DNA of 16,799 bases from Alphaproteobacteria bacterium. GTDB lineage: Bacteria; Pseudomonadota; Alphaproteobacteria; JABAAW01. This document shows, one piece after another, positions 7,484 to 14,361 of this stretch. Location of the stretch: NCBI GenBank assembly GCA_014238625.1, contig JABAAS010000013.1, forward strand, positions 1-16,799, written 5' to 3'. The notes under the pieces were generated by a model. It was not told the DNA's origin, ran no database searches, and was given only the letters and a program-made list of their open reading frames with translations. Position 1 is the stretch's first letter. Every line of letters starts with the position of its first letter. The translations under genes were made by a program, and so were the position numbers.

Positions 7484-7840
7484 TCAATCGATACTCGTGC
7501 CAGCTACAACACCTACTAGCAACGTTAAAACGCCGAACAAACCCGAAATAATGATGCTCAAAGTAACCGAGCTAAAGATATCGAGACTACCAAATAAACA
7601 AGCGGTAAGAAAAGACAGCAACAGCACTAAACTGAAAAGTAAAAAAGTCCCCCGCAATGCCTCATGCACTATCTCTAAACGTTTGTTTTGTCTTGCCTCC
7701 TTATCTTTACTCTTGGGCAGAGTAATGCTTTTTTTAACCTCCAAATCAATAATCTTATTGGCATTAACATCTCTAGCCATAGCCTTAGCGAAATTGCTGT
7801 GTTTTTTAGCAGGAGGTTTTTTATTCTGCAGTAAGCCCAT
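7484..7840 (-). CDS. Small two-TM membrane protein, candidate PanT toxin
   Basis: A 118-residue protein with a basic, lysine-rich soluble half (residues 1-60) followed by two hydrophobic segments: about 64-84 (TFLLFSLVLLLSFLTACLF) and 92-114 (VTLSIIISGLFGVLTLLVG). No enzyme motif was seen. It starts 9 bases after the stop of the Panacea-domain gene, so the two are almost certainly co-transcribed and perhaps translationally coupled; no clear Shine-Dalgarno sequence is present. Panacea-domain antitoxins are known to be paired with many unrelated toxins, including small transmembrane proteins that depolarise the membrane. The toxin role is inferred from gene order, size and topology only. It could instead be an unrelated membrane protein. 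Confidence 0.7.
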   Translation of the reverse strand: MGLLQNKKPPAKKHSNFAKAMARDVNANKIIDLEVKKSITLPKSKDKEARQNKRLEIVHEALRGTFLLFSLVLLLSFLTACLFGSLDIFSSVTLSIIISGLFGVLTLLVGVVAGTSID

Positions 7841-7849
7841 CTAACAAGA

Positions 7850-8326
7850 CTAAGCCGCCTCGCATAACTTCTTATTATAGAAATCTCTAATATTCTCAAA
7901 ATCTATAGGGTTTCGGATATGAGGGTCGATGTTCTTTTGCCAAACAGCAAACCAAGGACTTCCTCGCTTGTGCGTAATGTCAGAAAGAGCCATGTCTGAC
8001 CAAGGTCCATACTTAACTACAGCCGAATCAACCAAGCTGTTAGCTTCCTCGTCTCCCAAGTCAATCTCCCTTCCCTTCTCATTTATAGCATCAGCTCCCC
8101 ATTCGCTGTAACGGTGGTAGACAAAAGGAATCACGGGACCATAGGGCCAAGCCTCAAAGCCATCAGTAAAAAGCTTATTGCCAGTCTTGCCCGCATACCA
8201 GCCGTAAGAAAAAAACAACAGCTTCTGTAGCTTCATAGGTCTAATCGCTATTTTGTTACGCTTAGACATAAAGAAAACCCTGCTGATAACATCAGAAAGA
8301 TTGCTCGTTACATTATCATTTGCCAT
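7850..8326 (-). CDS. Panacea-domain (DUF4065/SocA-like) protein, candidate antitoxin
   Basis: 158 residues with the typical Panacea core: MKLQKLLFFSYGWYAG (31-46), then KLFTDGFEAWPYGPVIPFVY (51-70) and YSEWG. The family includes Caulobacter SocA, phage-associated GepA-like proteins and the PanA antitoxins. ATG at 8326 has a strong Shine-Dalgarno AGGAG seven bases upstream. The gene is first in a two-gene unit with the membrane protein downstream, the antitoxin-first order common in such systems. A perfect inverted repeat immediately upstream could be an operator for autoregulation. The family is clear; the antitoxin role is inferred from context. Confidence 0.88.
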   Translation of the reverse strand: MANDNVTSNLSDVISRVFFMSKRNKIAIRPMKLQKLLFFSYGWYAGKTGNKLFTDGFEAWPYGPVIPFVYHRYSEWGADAINEKGREIDLGDEEANSLVDSAVVKYGPWSDMALSDITHKRGSPWFAVWQKNIDPHIRNPIDFENIRDFYNKKLCEAA

Positions 8327-8335
8327 AATTTTACT

Positions 8336-8359
8336 CCTATTTGATAATTGCTAAATAGG
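8336..8359 (-). promoter_or_regulatory. Inverted repeat upstream of the Panacea gene (operator candidate)
   Basis: CCTATTT and AAATAGG form a perfect 7-bp inverted repeat separated by 10 bases. It overlaps the ribosome binding site region of the Panacea gene. A further CTATTTG copy lies at about 8382-8388, and A/T-rich -10-like sequence (TATATT on the minus strand) lies between. It fits an operator or mRNA hairpin controlling the toxin-antitoxin candidate. Confidence 0.5.
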
Positions 8360-8448
8360 ATAACATAATATAGGAAAAAATGCTATTTGCTACTAGTAGG
8401 CGCAAAAATGCAACACGCTTCGGCTGAAAAGTAATCTAAACGCGTTCC

Positions 8449-9375
8449 TCAATGCTTATTTGAGGCTTGTAGCGAAATGCGTTCGTAAATCTGTCCGATC
8501 CAATTCGAAAAAAGTAACTGCGCATAAGGACGCCACGAATTCGCTACCGCCGAACCAGGATTGTCTCCAGGAAAATAACCTCGCGGCAACTTGATGCTCG
8601 ACTCCTTAACAATATCTCGCTGATACTCGCGACCCAATGTGTCCGCGTCATACTCAAAATGGTTGAATAAATATAAGCTCCGATTGTCAGAATCCTCTAA
8701 AAGACAAATGCCAGCCTCGTCCGAATCTATCAAAACCTCTAAACCGCGCGGTAAATCACTCTGCCGCGTCTCAGTATGGCGCGAAACCGGAACCGCAAAA
8801 GGCGCCTCGCCAAAACCCGCTAGCAACGCAGAGCTCGCTCGAAGACGCCGATGCGGAAATAAACCAAATAGCTTATCGCGCAAATCATGCTTCGGAACTC
8901 CATAACGATGGTAAAGTGCAGCTTGCGCAGACCAACAAACATACAAACAACCGCCCAATCTGCCCTCCGCAATACGAGAATCGCTCCAAGACATAATACG
9001 CGAAAGCTCGTCCCAATATGCAACATCTGGGAATGATAAATGCTCAACCGGCGCGCCAGTGATGATCAAAGCGTCAAACTCCTCATCTCGAACATCAGAA
9101 AAATAACGATAGAAATCTAGTAAGTGACGACGAGACGCCGTCTGCGACTCGTAGCTAGCTGTCCGCAACAATACTATCTCTACCTGCAATGGCGTGTTGC
9201 CTAACAAACGCGCAAACTGAGTCTCCGTAGATACCTTGTCCGGCATCAAGTTAACAAACAATATACGAAGAGCGCGTATATCTTGACGCAAAGCGTCGGT
9301 CTCCTCGATTAAACGAACGCCCTCGCGCGAAAGAATCGCCCGAGCTGGTAGATCGTCTGGAACCTTAATCGGCAT
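8449..9375 (-). CDS. metA: Homoserine O-acetyltransferase, MetA family
   Basis: Activates homoserine with an acyl group in methionine biosynthesis. MetA-family blocks are ILFVNLMPDK, TETQFARLLGNTPLQVE, TGAPVEHLSFPDVAYW, the nucleophilic Cys in YVCWSAQAA and the late HFEYD motif. The acyl-CoA selecting position, Gly111 in E. coli (succinyl) and Glu111 in Bacillus cereus (acetyl), is Glu111 here when counted from ATG 9375. That predicts acetyl-CoA use despite the MetA name. The protein has a five-residue insertion between Glu111 and the nucleophile (Cys147) relative to E. coli. A TTG immediately precedes the ATG; I chose the ATG. It lies 90 bases downstream of metY on the same strand. The acetyl product is the substrate of MetY, so the pair is functionally consistent. 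Confidence 0.95.
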   Translation of the reverse strand: MPIKVPDDLPARAILSREGVRLIEETDALRQDIRALRILFVNLMPDKVSTETQFARLLGNTPLQVEIVLLRTASYESQTASRRHLLDFYRYFSDVRDEEFDALIITGAPVEHLSFPDVAYWDELSRIMSWSDSRIAEGRLGGCLYVCWSAQAALYHRYGVPKHDLRDKLFGLFPHRRLRASSALLAGFGEAPFAVPVSRHTETRQSDLPRGLEVLIDSDEAGICLLEDSDNRSLYLFNHFEYDADTLGREYQRDIVKESSIKLPRGYFPGDNPGSAVANSWRPYAQLLFSNWIGQIYERISLQASNKH

Positions 9376-9465
9376 CAAGTCAAAACTCTTTACTCAAGGA
9401 TACTAACTCCAGAGACAGACCTTTAACCATAGCAAGCTCTTTAACCTAGCCCTTTAACCTATCTC

Positions 9466-10767
9466 TCAACCATCGCAGCAAGCATCTAGTGCCTGCCCGA
9501 TGTCCGCAAGCAAGTCTTCCCTATGTTCTATACCAACCGATAGGCGAACATAGCCATCAGACGCTCCGCTCGCTACTCGATCCTCAGCAGAGAGCTGCGA
9601 TTGAGTAGTCGAAGCCGGGTGAATAGCCAAAGTCCTAACATCCCCAATGTTCGCTACATGATAGACTAAACGCAAAGAATCTATAAAACATTTACCCGCC
9701 TCTACACCACCCTTCAACTCAAAGCCAATCAAACCTCCGAAACCACCAGATAAAACAGCTCGCGCATGATCGCGCTCAGTGCCCTCGAATAAACCAGGAT
9801 AGACAACTCGGGATACTGCCTTATGCTTCAGCAAAAACTCCGCTATAACCTGAGCGTTATCGCAGATCGCAGACATGCGTAACGGTAAAGTCTCTAGTCC
9901 CTGCAATAGCAAAAAACTATTCATCGGTGATAAAGCAGAGCCAAAGTCTCGCAACAACACAACCCTCGCACGAAGAATGTACGCAATCGGACCAAGAGGC
10001 TTAACCGCCTCTGAAAAAATAGTGCCATGGTAGTTCGCATCCGGACTATTCAGAGTAGGAAAACGAGAGCCATGCTTGCTCCAATCAAAACGACCGCTGT
10101 CAACTATAAGACCACCGATCGAGTTACCATGACCGCCTATGTACTTCGTAAGAGAGTAGACTATGATATGCGCTCCTAAATCAAAGGGACGGCACAAAAT
10201 CGGCGCAGCTGTGTTGTCAATGATTAACGGTATGCCCAAGTCATCGCTAATAGTACTGATCTCTCTAATCGGAAAAGGATATAACTTCGGATTAGCCAAA
10301 GTCTCCCCGTAAAATGCCCTCGTGCGATCATCACTCGCTCGACGGAAATTCTCAGGGTCGCTCGAATCCACAAAGCGAACCTCGATACCCATATCCTTCA
10401 TTCCATTCGCAAATAAATTCCAAATACCACCATACAAATCACTCGAACTGACTATGTTGTCACCATTCCTCGCCAAATTCTGAATCGAAAACGCAGTGGC
10501 AGATTGACCAGAGCTAACTGCTAATGCCCCAACACCTCCCTCAAGCGCTGTGATGCGCTCCTCTAAAACCGAACTCGTCGGATTCATTATTCGTGTGTAA
10601 ATGTTGCCGAACTTCTCTAAACCAAATAAACTGGCAGCATGAGCAGTGTCGTCAAATTGATAAGCTACAGTCTGGTAAATAGGAACCGCAACAGATCTTG
10701 TCGTATCGTCCCTTCTATAGGCTGCGTGCAACGCAAGCGTCTCTGGACGCAATTGTACCTTCGTCAT
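9466..10767 (-). CDS. metY: O-acetylhomoserine sulfhydrylase (thiol-lyase)
   Basis: PLP enzyme of the Cys/Met metabolism family that condenses O-acetylhomoserine with sulfide to homocysteine. 433 residues, the usual MetY length. Blocks seen: PETLALHAAY at the N-terminus, VPIYQTVAYQF, YTRIMNPTSSVLEERI, ALAVSSGQSA, IDNTAAP, the PLP lysine Lys208 in SLTKYIGGHG, and the C-terminal HPASTTQSQL and VRLSVGIEH. Length and the YGETLANPK and HGN context favour MetY over the shorter MetB/MetC/MetZ. ATG 10767 has a strong AAGGAG Shine-Dalgarno sequence seven bases upstream. metA follows after 90 bases containing three CTTTAACC units, so the two are probably one transcript. I searched the leader for a SAM-II riboswitch and could not support one. 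Confidence 0.95.
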   Translation of the reverse strand: MTKVQLRPETLALHAAYRRDDTTRSVAVPIYQTVAYQFDDTAHAASLFGLEKFGNIYTRIMNPTSSVLEERITALEGGVGALAVSSGQSATAFSIQNLARNGDNIVSSSDLYGGIWNLFANGMKDMGIEVRFVDSSDPENFRRASDDRTRAFYGETLANPKLYPFPIREISTISDDLGIPLIIDNTAAPILCRPFDLGAHIIVYSLTKYIGGHGNSIGGLIVDSGRFDWSKHGSRFPTLNSPDANYHGTIFSEAVKPLGPIAYILRARVVLLRDFGSALSPMNSFLLLQGLETLPLRMSAICDNAQVIAEFLLKHKAVSRVVYPGLFEGTERDHARAVLSGGFGGLIGFELKGGVEAGKCFIDSLRLVYHVANIGDVRTLAIHPASTTQSQLSAEDRVASGASDGYVRLSVGIEHREDLLADIGQALDACCDG

Positions 10768-10841
10768 TGTAATCTCCTTTAGCTTCCAAAATATCCCCCG
10801 ATGCCCCCCCCATAAAATCGCCCCAAAGTGAACCTCGCAAA

Positions 10842-10920
10842 AAAATTAACCTATGAAAATTAACTTAGGAAAATTAACCTATGAAAATTAACTTAGGAAA
10901 ATTAACTTAGGAAAATTAGG
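10842..10920. repeat. 14-bp repeat array upstream of metY and the hydrolase
   Basis: Five perfectly phased 14-bp units run from 10842 to 10911, followed by a partial copy. Two types alternate, AAAATTAACCTATG and AAAATTAACTTAGG. The array lies in the 329-bp divergent region between metY (minus) and the hydrolase (+). The rest of this region holds a C-rich stretch near 10795-10812 and a -10 element near 11077. The repeats could bind a regulator or be a neutral minisatellite. Confidence 0.85.
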
Positions 10921-11076
10921 CTACATCTCGCAAATCCAGCTACAGCCATAAGTAAAATCAGCTATAAAACAGCCTCTAATACAAGCATATAGCATAGGAA
11001 TCCCTGCCGTAGCAAAAACTAACGATAAGGCAATCCTGCTAAACTAGACTAATGAAAATTTTTAGCAAGTTTTTTT

Positions 11077-11082
11077 TATAAT
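11077..11082 (+). promoter_or_regulatory. Probable -10 element for the hydrolase gene
   Basis: A perfect TATAAT follows a run of T. No good -35 hexamer is found at 16-18 bases upstream. A start of transcription near 11089 would leave a leader of nearly 40 bases before ATG 11127, which supports that ATG over the TTG at 11097. Confidence 0.5.
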
Positions 11083-11126
11083 AAAACCGTGTTTTTTTGC
11101 TACAAAGCAGAAAACGGCACCGAAAT

Positions 11127-11957
11127 ATGTACTCTTCTGCAAACGGATATTATACCATCAAAACTAACGACAACTTCTCGTTAGCCGTGCGCGCTCGCAA
11201 AAAAAGCAAGCAGAATAATGAAAAACAAAATATCGGAATCTTCTTCTGCTGCGGATATACATCAGACCTAACTGGAACTAAAGCTACTCGCTTGTTCAAC
11301 ATCGCTGAACAAAAAAATATACCAGCAATGCTATTCGATTATCGAGGACACGGTAAGTCCGACGGAACAATCGAAAAAGCAACCATAGGACAATGGATCG
11401 ATGATAGTCTCGCCGTCTTCGATCATGCTTGCTCGGAGATTGCTCCTCGTTGGATAGTCATTGGCTCATCGATGGGGGGGTGGATCGCTCTGCATATCTT
11501 GAAAGCGCGAAGAAAAAATGTCGCCGCAATCTTGCTCATCGCTCCAGCACTCGACTTTCCAGAAAAACTACTCCTACCCTCCTTCCCCAAAAGCGAGCAA
11601 AAAAAAATACAGGAGGGTGGCTCAGGAAAGTGGTGCCAAGAAGGTAAGACTCCAGAGCAAGGATACATACTAACAAAAAAATTCCTCACAGAAGCTCGAA
11701 AACACCATCTGCTCGATAAACCAAAAAAAATAGCATGCCACGTCGCCGTGAGAATGATCGCAGGCTTGAATGATGATGTCGTACCTTTTCTACATATGAT
11801 AGAATGTTTCAAAATTATAAAAGCAGAAAATGCACTCGCAATAGTCGTGCAACAAGGAGACCATATGCTCTCGCGCGAACAAGACCTAATCTTGATCGAA
11901 AAAACTACACTAGAATTGCTCGATTGCGCAGAAAAACAAGTCGTCCAAAATAATTAA
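11127..11957 (+). CDS. Alpha/beta hydrolase (serine hydrolase)
   Basis: A soluble alpha/beta-hydrolase fold protein, probably an esterase or thioesterase; substrate unknown. Counting from the upstream TTG 11097, the nucleophile elbow GSSMGG has Ser125. An acid lies in GLNDDVVP (Asp226 or 227) and the histidine in QGDHML is His256, giving a full catalytic triad. The YRGHGKSDG block after strand 4 is typical. It resembles the small ABHD10-like hydrolases common in Alphaproteobacteria. I chose ATG 11127 (276 residues) because of the predicted promoter; neither start has a visible Shine-Dalgarno sequence. The ppx/gppA gene begins 44 bases downstream on the same strand. Confidence 0.85.
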   Translation: MYSSANGYYTIKTNDNFSLAVRARKKSKQNNEKQNIGIFFCCGYTSDLTGTKATRLFNIAEQKNIPAMLFDYRGHGKSDGTIEKATIGQWIDDSLAVFDHACSEIAPRWIVIGSSMGGWIALHILKARRKNVAAILLIAPALDFPEKLLLPSFPKSEQKKIQEGGSGKWCQEGKTPEQGYILTKKFLTEARKHHLLDKPKKIACHVAVRMIAGLNDDVVPFLHMIECFKIIKAENALAIVVQQGDHMLSREQDLILIEKTTLELLDCAEKQVVQNN

Positions 11958-12001
11958 AAATATGGCAAAATGAAGCATAAACTAAAAAAAATACAAATAG
12001 C

Positions 12002-13030
12002 ATGAAACAAATAGCAAAAAGATACGCAGCTATCGACCTAGGTACAAATTCATGCCGAATGGTCGTAGTTCAGCATATGCCAGGACGTAGCACTCCTTTC
12101 AAAATACTCGACGCAGCTAGCGTGCCAGTATACTTGGGCGAAAAACTCGCAGTGAGCGGAAAACTCTCCGAGCAAGCTATGCAACGAAGTATAAAGGCTC
12201 TCGAAGGATTCGTTCGAAAATTCGAAAAGTGGAAGCCAAGCAGAATGATCGCAGTCGCTACAGAATCTTTCCGTCGAGCAGAAAATAGTCAAGAGCTCGT
12301 AGATGAAATACGCGAAAAACTCAAAATCGACTTCGATATAATCTCGCCGCAAAAAGAAATGCACTTCGCTCTACTATCTTGCAGAAACCTACTGAAACCA
12401 GGGAAACCTTTCGGCCTGCTCTTCGATATAGGCGGCGGTAGCTTGCAAATAGCATGGCTCGATATGCAGAAAAATAAAAAACCTCAAATCATAGACATAC
12501 TATCTCTCCCAAGCGGCTTGGCTATTCTTAAAGATAAATTCGGTATAGACGACATCGACGACCAAAAACTCGAAGATATAAGGTTGTCCATCGTAGATGC
12601 TCTAAAAGAATTCAACCAGAAAAATAATATCTCCGAAAATATCGAAAATAATAATATCTCATGCGTAGGCGCTTCCGGGGTTCTGACATCGCTAACTTGT
12701 CTCCAATACGGATACGAAAAATACAATCGAAAACAAATCGACGGAGAACAGCTACATATCGAAAGCGCATGCCATGTCGCTAACCATATCAGAAAACTCG
12801 GGCGAAAACAGCGCGCCGCATACGGATGTGTCGGAGTCGATAGAGCAGATATGCTCGCCGTCGGATGTGCTATCGTCATTTGCCTCTTCGAGCAATTCCC
12901 TCTCTCTAATATCGTCATCGCAGATAGAGGGCTGCGCGAAGGTATTATCACTGAAATAATCGACCAAGAAGAAAGCAAAATAGAAGAAAGCAAGCTAGAA
13001 GAAAGCAAGCTAGAAGAAAGCAAAACCTAA
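12002..13030 (+). CDS. Ppx/GppA family phosphatase
   Basis: Exopolyphosphatase/guanosine-pentaphosphate phosphatase family (ASKHA fold), acting on polyphosphate or pppGpp. Motifs: IDLGTNSCRM (11-20), AVATESFR, Glu119 in ISPQKEM at the position of the catalytic Glu of Ppx, the phosphate loop FDIGGGSLQI (141-150), GASGVLTSL and GLREGII. At 342 residues it has only the two ASKHA domains and lacks the C-terminal HD-like region of long Ppx proteins, as is usual for the alphaproteobacterial copy next to rlmE. The last 20 residues are four EESK-type repeats. ATG 12002 has no recognisable Shine-Dalgarno sequence. rlmE starts 33 bases downstream. Confidence 0.9.
   Translation: MKQIAKRYAAIDLGTNSCRMVVVQHMPGRSTPFKILDAASVPVYLGEKLAVSGKLSEQAMQRSIKALEGFVRKFEKWKPSRMIAVATESFRRAENSQELVDEIREKLKIDFDIISPQKEMHFALLSCRNLLKPGKPFGLLFDIGGGSLQIAWLDMQKNKKPQIIDILSLPSGLAILKDKFGIDDIDDQKLEDIRLSIVDALKEFNQKNNISENIENNNISCVGASGVLTSLTCLQYGYEKYNRKQIDGEQLHIESACHVANHIRKLGRKQRAAYGCVGVDRADMLAVGCAIVICLFEQFPLSNIVIADRGLREGIITEIIDQEESKIEESKLEESKLEESKT
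12968..13027. repeat. 15-bp repeat at the 3' end of the ppx/gppA gene
   Basis: Four 15-bp units of GAAGAAAGCAAGCTA type run up to the stop codon at 13028 and encode the acidic/basic EESKL tail. The middle two copies are identical. Confidence 0.9.
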
Positions 13031-13063
13031 TACTTGCAAAAATAAACAGCACCAAAAACAGCC

Positions 13064-13867
13064 ATGAATAAAGCAAGGTTGATAGGATTCACCGTTCCTA
13101 AAAAAAATAGCGAAATTAACAAAAAAGCTAAAAGAAAAAGTATATACCAGCAAATAACTAATCATAAGACCGATAACAACAATACCTACAGCAAACCAGA
13201 CCGATTCGCTCTCGCTAGATTCAATCGCGATAGATTCAATTCTCAAAAATTAGCCGAAACAAGAGAAACTCCATATCGTAGCCGTGCCGCATTCAAGCTG
13301 CTCGAAATAGAAGACAAATACCAAGTCTGCGCACAAAAAAAACGCATAGTAGACCTCGGCGCAGCTCCAGGTGGCTGGTTGCAAGTCGCCTTAGAGATAG
13401 CTCCAAATGCAAAATTACTCGGAATCGACCAAAAAACCATAGCTCCACTCAACGAAAACTCCGCAGCAGAGCGCCTGCATATAATGCAGGAAAATCTGCA
13501 AAATCAGGAAAAATTCCCAATAATAGCTGAAAATATCATAAAAATGCTCGGCGGAAAGCCAGACTGCATAATATCCGATATCGCTCCTAATACCATAGGC
13601 GCAGCGCAAATCGATAACGATAGATTCGCCTGCTTGCTCGAAAATATAATGCCACTCGTATATCAATTGCTCGATCAAGGTGGAGACTTCCTAACAAAAC
13701 TAAGGCACTCAGCAGCTGAAAAAGACTTGCTAAATAACCTTAAAGCTCGATTCTCTAAACTACACTTGATAAAACCGCAGGCTAGTAGAAAGTCGGCAAA
13801 CGAAATATATCTACTCGCCAAAAAATTCCATAGCTCAACGCATAAAAGCTCGAAGATAGAAGCGTGA
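13064..13867 (+). CDS. rlmE: 23S rRNA (uridine-2'-O)-methyltransferase RlmE
   Basis: SAM-dependent methylation of U2552 (E. coli numbering) in the A-loop of 23S rRNA, a late step in 50S assembly. The catalytic K-D-K-E set is present: Lys78 in YRSRAAFKL, Asp172 in SDIAPNTIG, Lys212 in FLTKLRHS and Glu247 in SANEIYLL. The SAM motif is VDLGAAPGGW (96-105). The KPQASRKSANEIYLLAKKF block is typical. At 267 residues it has an N-terminal extension of about 40 Lys/Asn-rich residues, which might contact RNA. No Shine-Dalgarno sequence is visible before ATG 13064. The last 20 codons are the start of a tandem duplication; a decayed copy lies at 14101-14180. Confidence 0.95.
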   Translation: MNKARLIGFTVPKKNSEINKKAKRKSIYQQITNHKTDNNNTYSKPDRFALARFNRDRFNSQKLAETRETPYRSRAAFKLLEIEDKYQVCAQKKRIVDLGAAPGGWLQVALEIAPNAKLLGIDQKTIAPLNENSAAERLHIMQENLQNQEKFPIIAENIIKMLGGKPDCIISDIAPNTIGAAQIDNDRFACLLENIMPLVYQLLDQGGDFLTKLRHSAAEKDLLNNLKARFSKLHLIKPQASRKSANEIYLLAKKFHSSTHKSSKIEA

Positions 13868-13903
13868 AAATATACATCCCCGCGCCGGATGCTATAGCTT
13901 GTG

Positions 13904-14009
13904 ATTAATAAAGAAATCCCCACGCCTTTGGAGGGAGGAGGTAAGCGTGGGGATTTCATAAAGCGTCATATTGCAAAGTCGCTCTTGTAGCTCGCTCTTG
14001 CAAAGACAT
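13904..14009 (-). ncRNA. Putative anti-Shine-Dalgarno small RNA, copy 1
   Basis: Predicted transcript of about 105 bases on the minus strand. It ends in a perfect 13-bp hairpin (arms 13913-13925 and 13945-13957, GAAATCCCCACGC with GCGTGGGGATTTC) and a TTTATTAAT tail, resembling an intrinsic terminator. The 19-base loop contains CCTCCTCCCTCC, complementary to ribosome binding sites of the AGGAGG type. A CCUCCUCCC loop is the hallmark of the CcsR/cuckoo RNAs of Rhodobacter and relatives, which are often in tandem copies. There each RNA usually has two such stem-loops; here there is one. The strand is chosen from the promoter-like elements and U-rich tail. Transcription is not proven. Confidence 0.65.
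13956..14009 (-). CDS. Possible 17-residue micro-ORF in RNA copy 1
   Basis: ATG at 14009 opens MSLQERATRATLQYDAL and stops with TGA at the very base of the anti-Shine-Dalgarno hairpin. No Shine-Dalgarno sequence precedes it. The A of ATG is the sixth base after the -10 element, so the message may be leaderless. The second copy has the same first 16 codons and also stops at its hairpin. The two copies are identical in DNA over this stretch, so codon-level selection cannot be judged. Confidence 0.35.
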   Translation of the reverse strand: MSLQERATRATLQYDAL

Positions 14010-14014
14010 GTGTT

Positions 14015-14043
14015 AGTCTAACCAGAGGCGAACTATTGTCCAA
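14015..14043 (-). promoter_or_regulatory. Promoter for RNA copy 1
   Basis: TTGGAC (14043-14038), a 17-base spacer, then TAGACT (14020-14015), read on the minus strand. Both hexamers are retained in the second copy while three spacer positions differ. The -10 lies in a perfect palindrome GTTAGACTAAC (14012-14022), which could be an operator. Confidence 0.55.
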
Positions 14044-14222
14044 TCACATGCTCGTGATACCCCTTCACAATTTCTTGATGAAAATTCACTCGCGCTAGTC
14101 GCAATATATCTGCTCGCTAAAAAAATTCTATGCTCGAAGATAGAAGCTCGAAGCTAGAAGATCGAAGATAGAAGCTAGAAGCGTGAAAATATACATCCCC
14201 GCGCATGATGCTATAGCTTGTG

Positions 14223-14327
14223 ATTAATGCAGAAATCCCCACGCCTTTGGAGGGAGGAGGTGGCGTGGGGATTTCTTCAAGCGTCATATTGCAAAGTCGC
14301 TCTTGTAGCTCGCTCTTGCAAAGACAT
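14223..14327 (-). ncRNA. Putative anti-Shine-Dalgarno small RNA, copy 2
   Basis: Same design as copy 1. The hairpin is longer: a perfect 15-bp stem (arms 14231-14245 and 14262-14276) with a 16-base loop containing CCTCCTCCCTCC. The changes relative to copy 1 at the loop edge and at the base both extend the stem, so pairing has been kept or improved during divergence. The loop motif is unchanged. The 3' flank (TGCATTAATC) is less U-rich than in copy 1, so termination may be weaker and read-through into copy 1 is possible. Confidence 0.65.
14277..14327 (-). CDS. Possible 16-residue micro-ORF in RNA copy 2
   Basis: ATG at 14327 opens MSLQERATRATLQYDA and stops with TGA two bases before the hairpin arm. 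Two substitutions near the 3' end shift the stop by one codon relative to copy 1, but the frame still closes before the hairpin. No Shine-Dalgarno sequence; possibly leaderless. Confidence 0.35.
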   Translation of the reverse strand: MSLQERATRATLQYDA

Positions 14328-14332
14328 GTGTT

Positions 14333-14361
14333 AGTCTAACCACAGGCGGGCTATTGTCCAA
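14333..14361 (-). promoter_or_regulatory. Promoter for RNA copy 2
   Basis: TTGGAC (14361-14356), a 17-base spacer and TAGACT (14338-14333) on the minus strand. The hexamers and the palindrome around the -10 match copy 1 exactly. Confidence 0.55.

Noticed and set aside
10768..10860. SAM-II riboswitch before metY
   Set aside because: The sequence GGAAGCTAAAGGAG just before the start resembles the 3' end of SAM-II, and the gene is a typical target. I could not form the P1 stem or the pseudoknot from the upstream bases, which are mainly G-rich, so the match is probably chance plus the Shine-Dalgarno sequence.
10842..10920. CtrA-type TTAA-N7-TTAA sites in the 14-bp array
   Set aside because: TTAA motifs recur, but with 10 bases between them rather than 7, fixed by the 14-bp repeat.
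12484..13023. 179-codon minus-strand open frame opposite the ppx/gppA gene
   Set aside because: It lies entirely antisense to a well-supported Ppx/GppA gene, is Ser/Leu-rich because of the repeat at the end of that gene, and has no recognisable domain.
13913..14276. Plus-strand reading of the hairpins as RNA thermometers hiding a GGAGG ribosome binding site
   Set aside because: On the + strand the loops carry GGAGGGAGGAGG, but no start codon at proper spacing leads to a frame of any length. The promoter-like elements and U-rich tail favour the minus strand.
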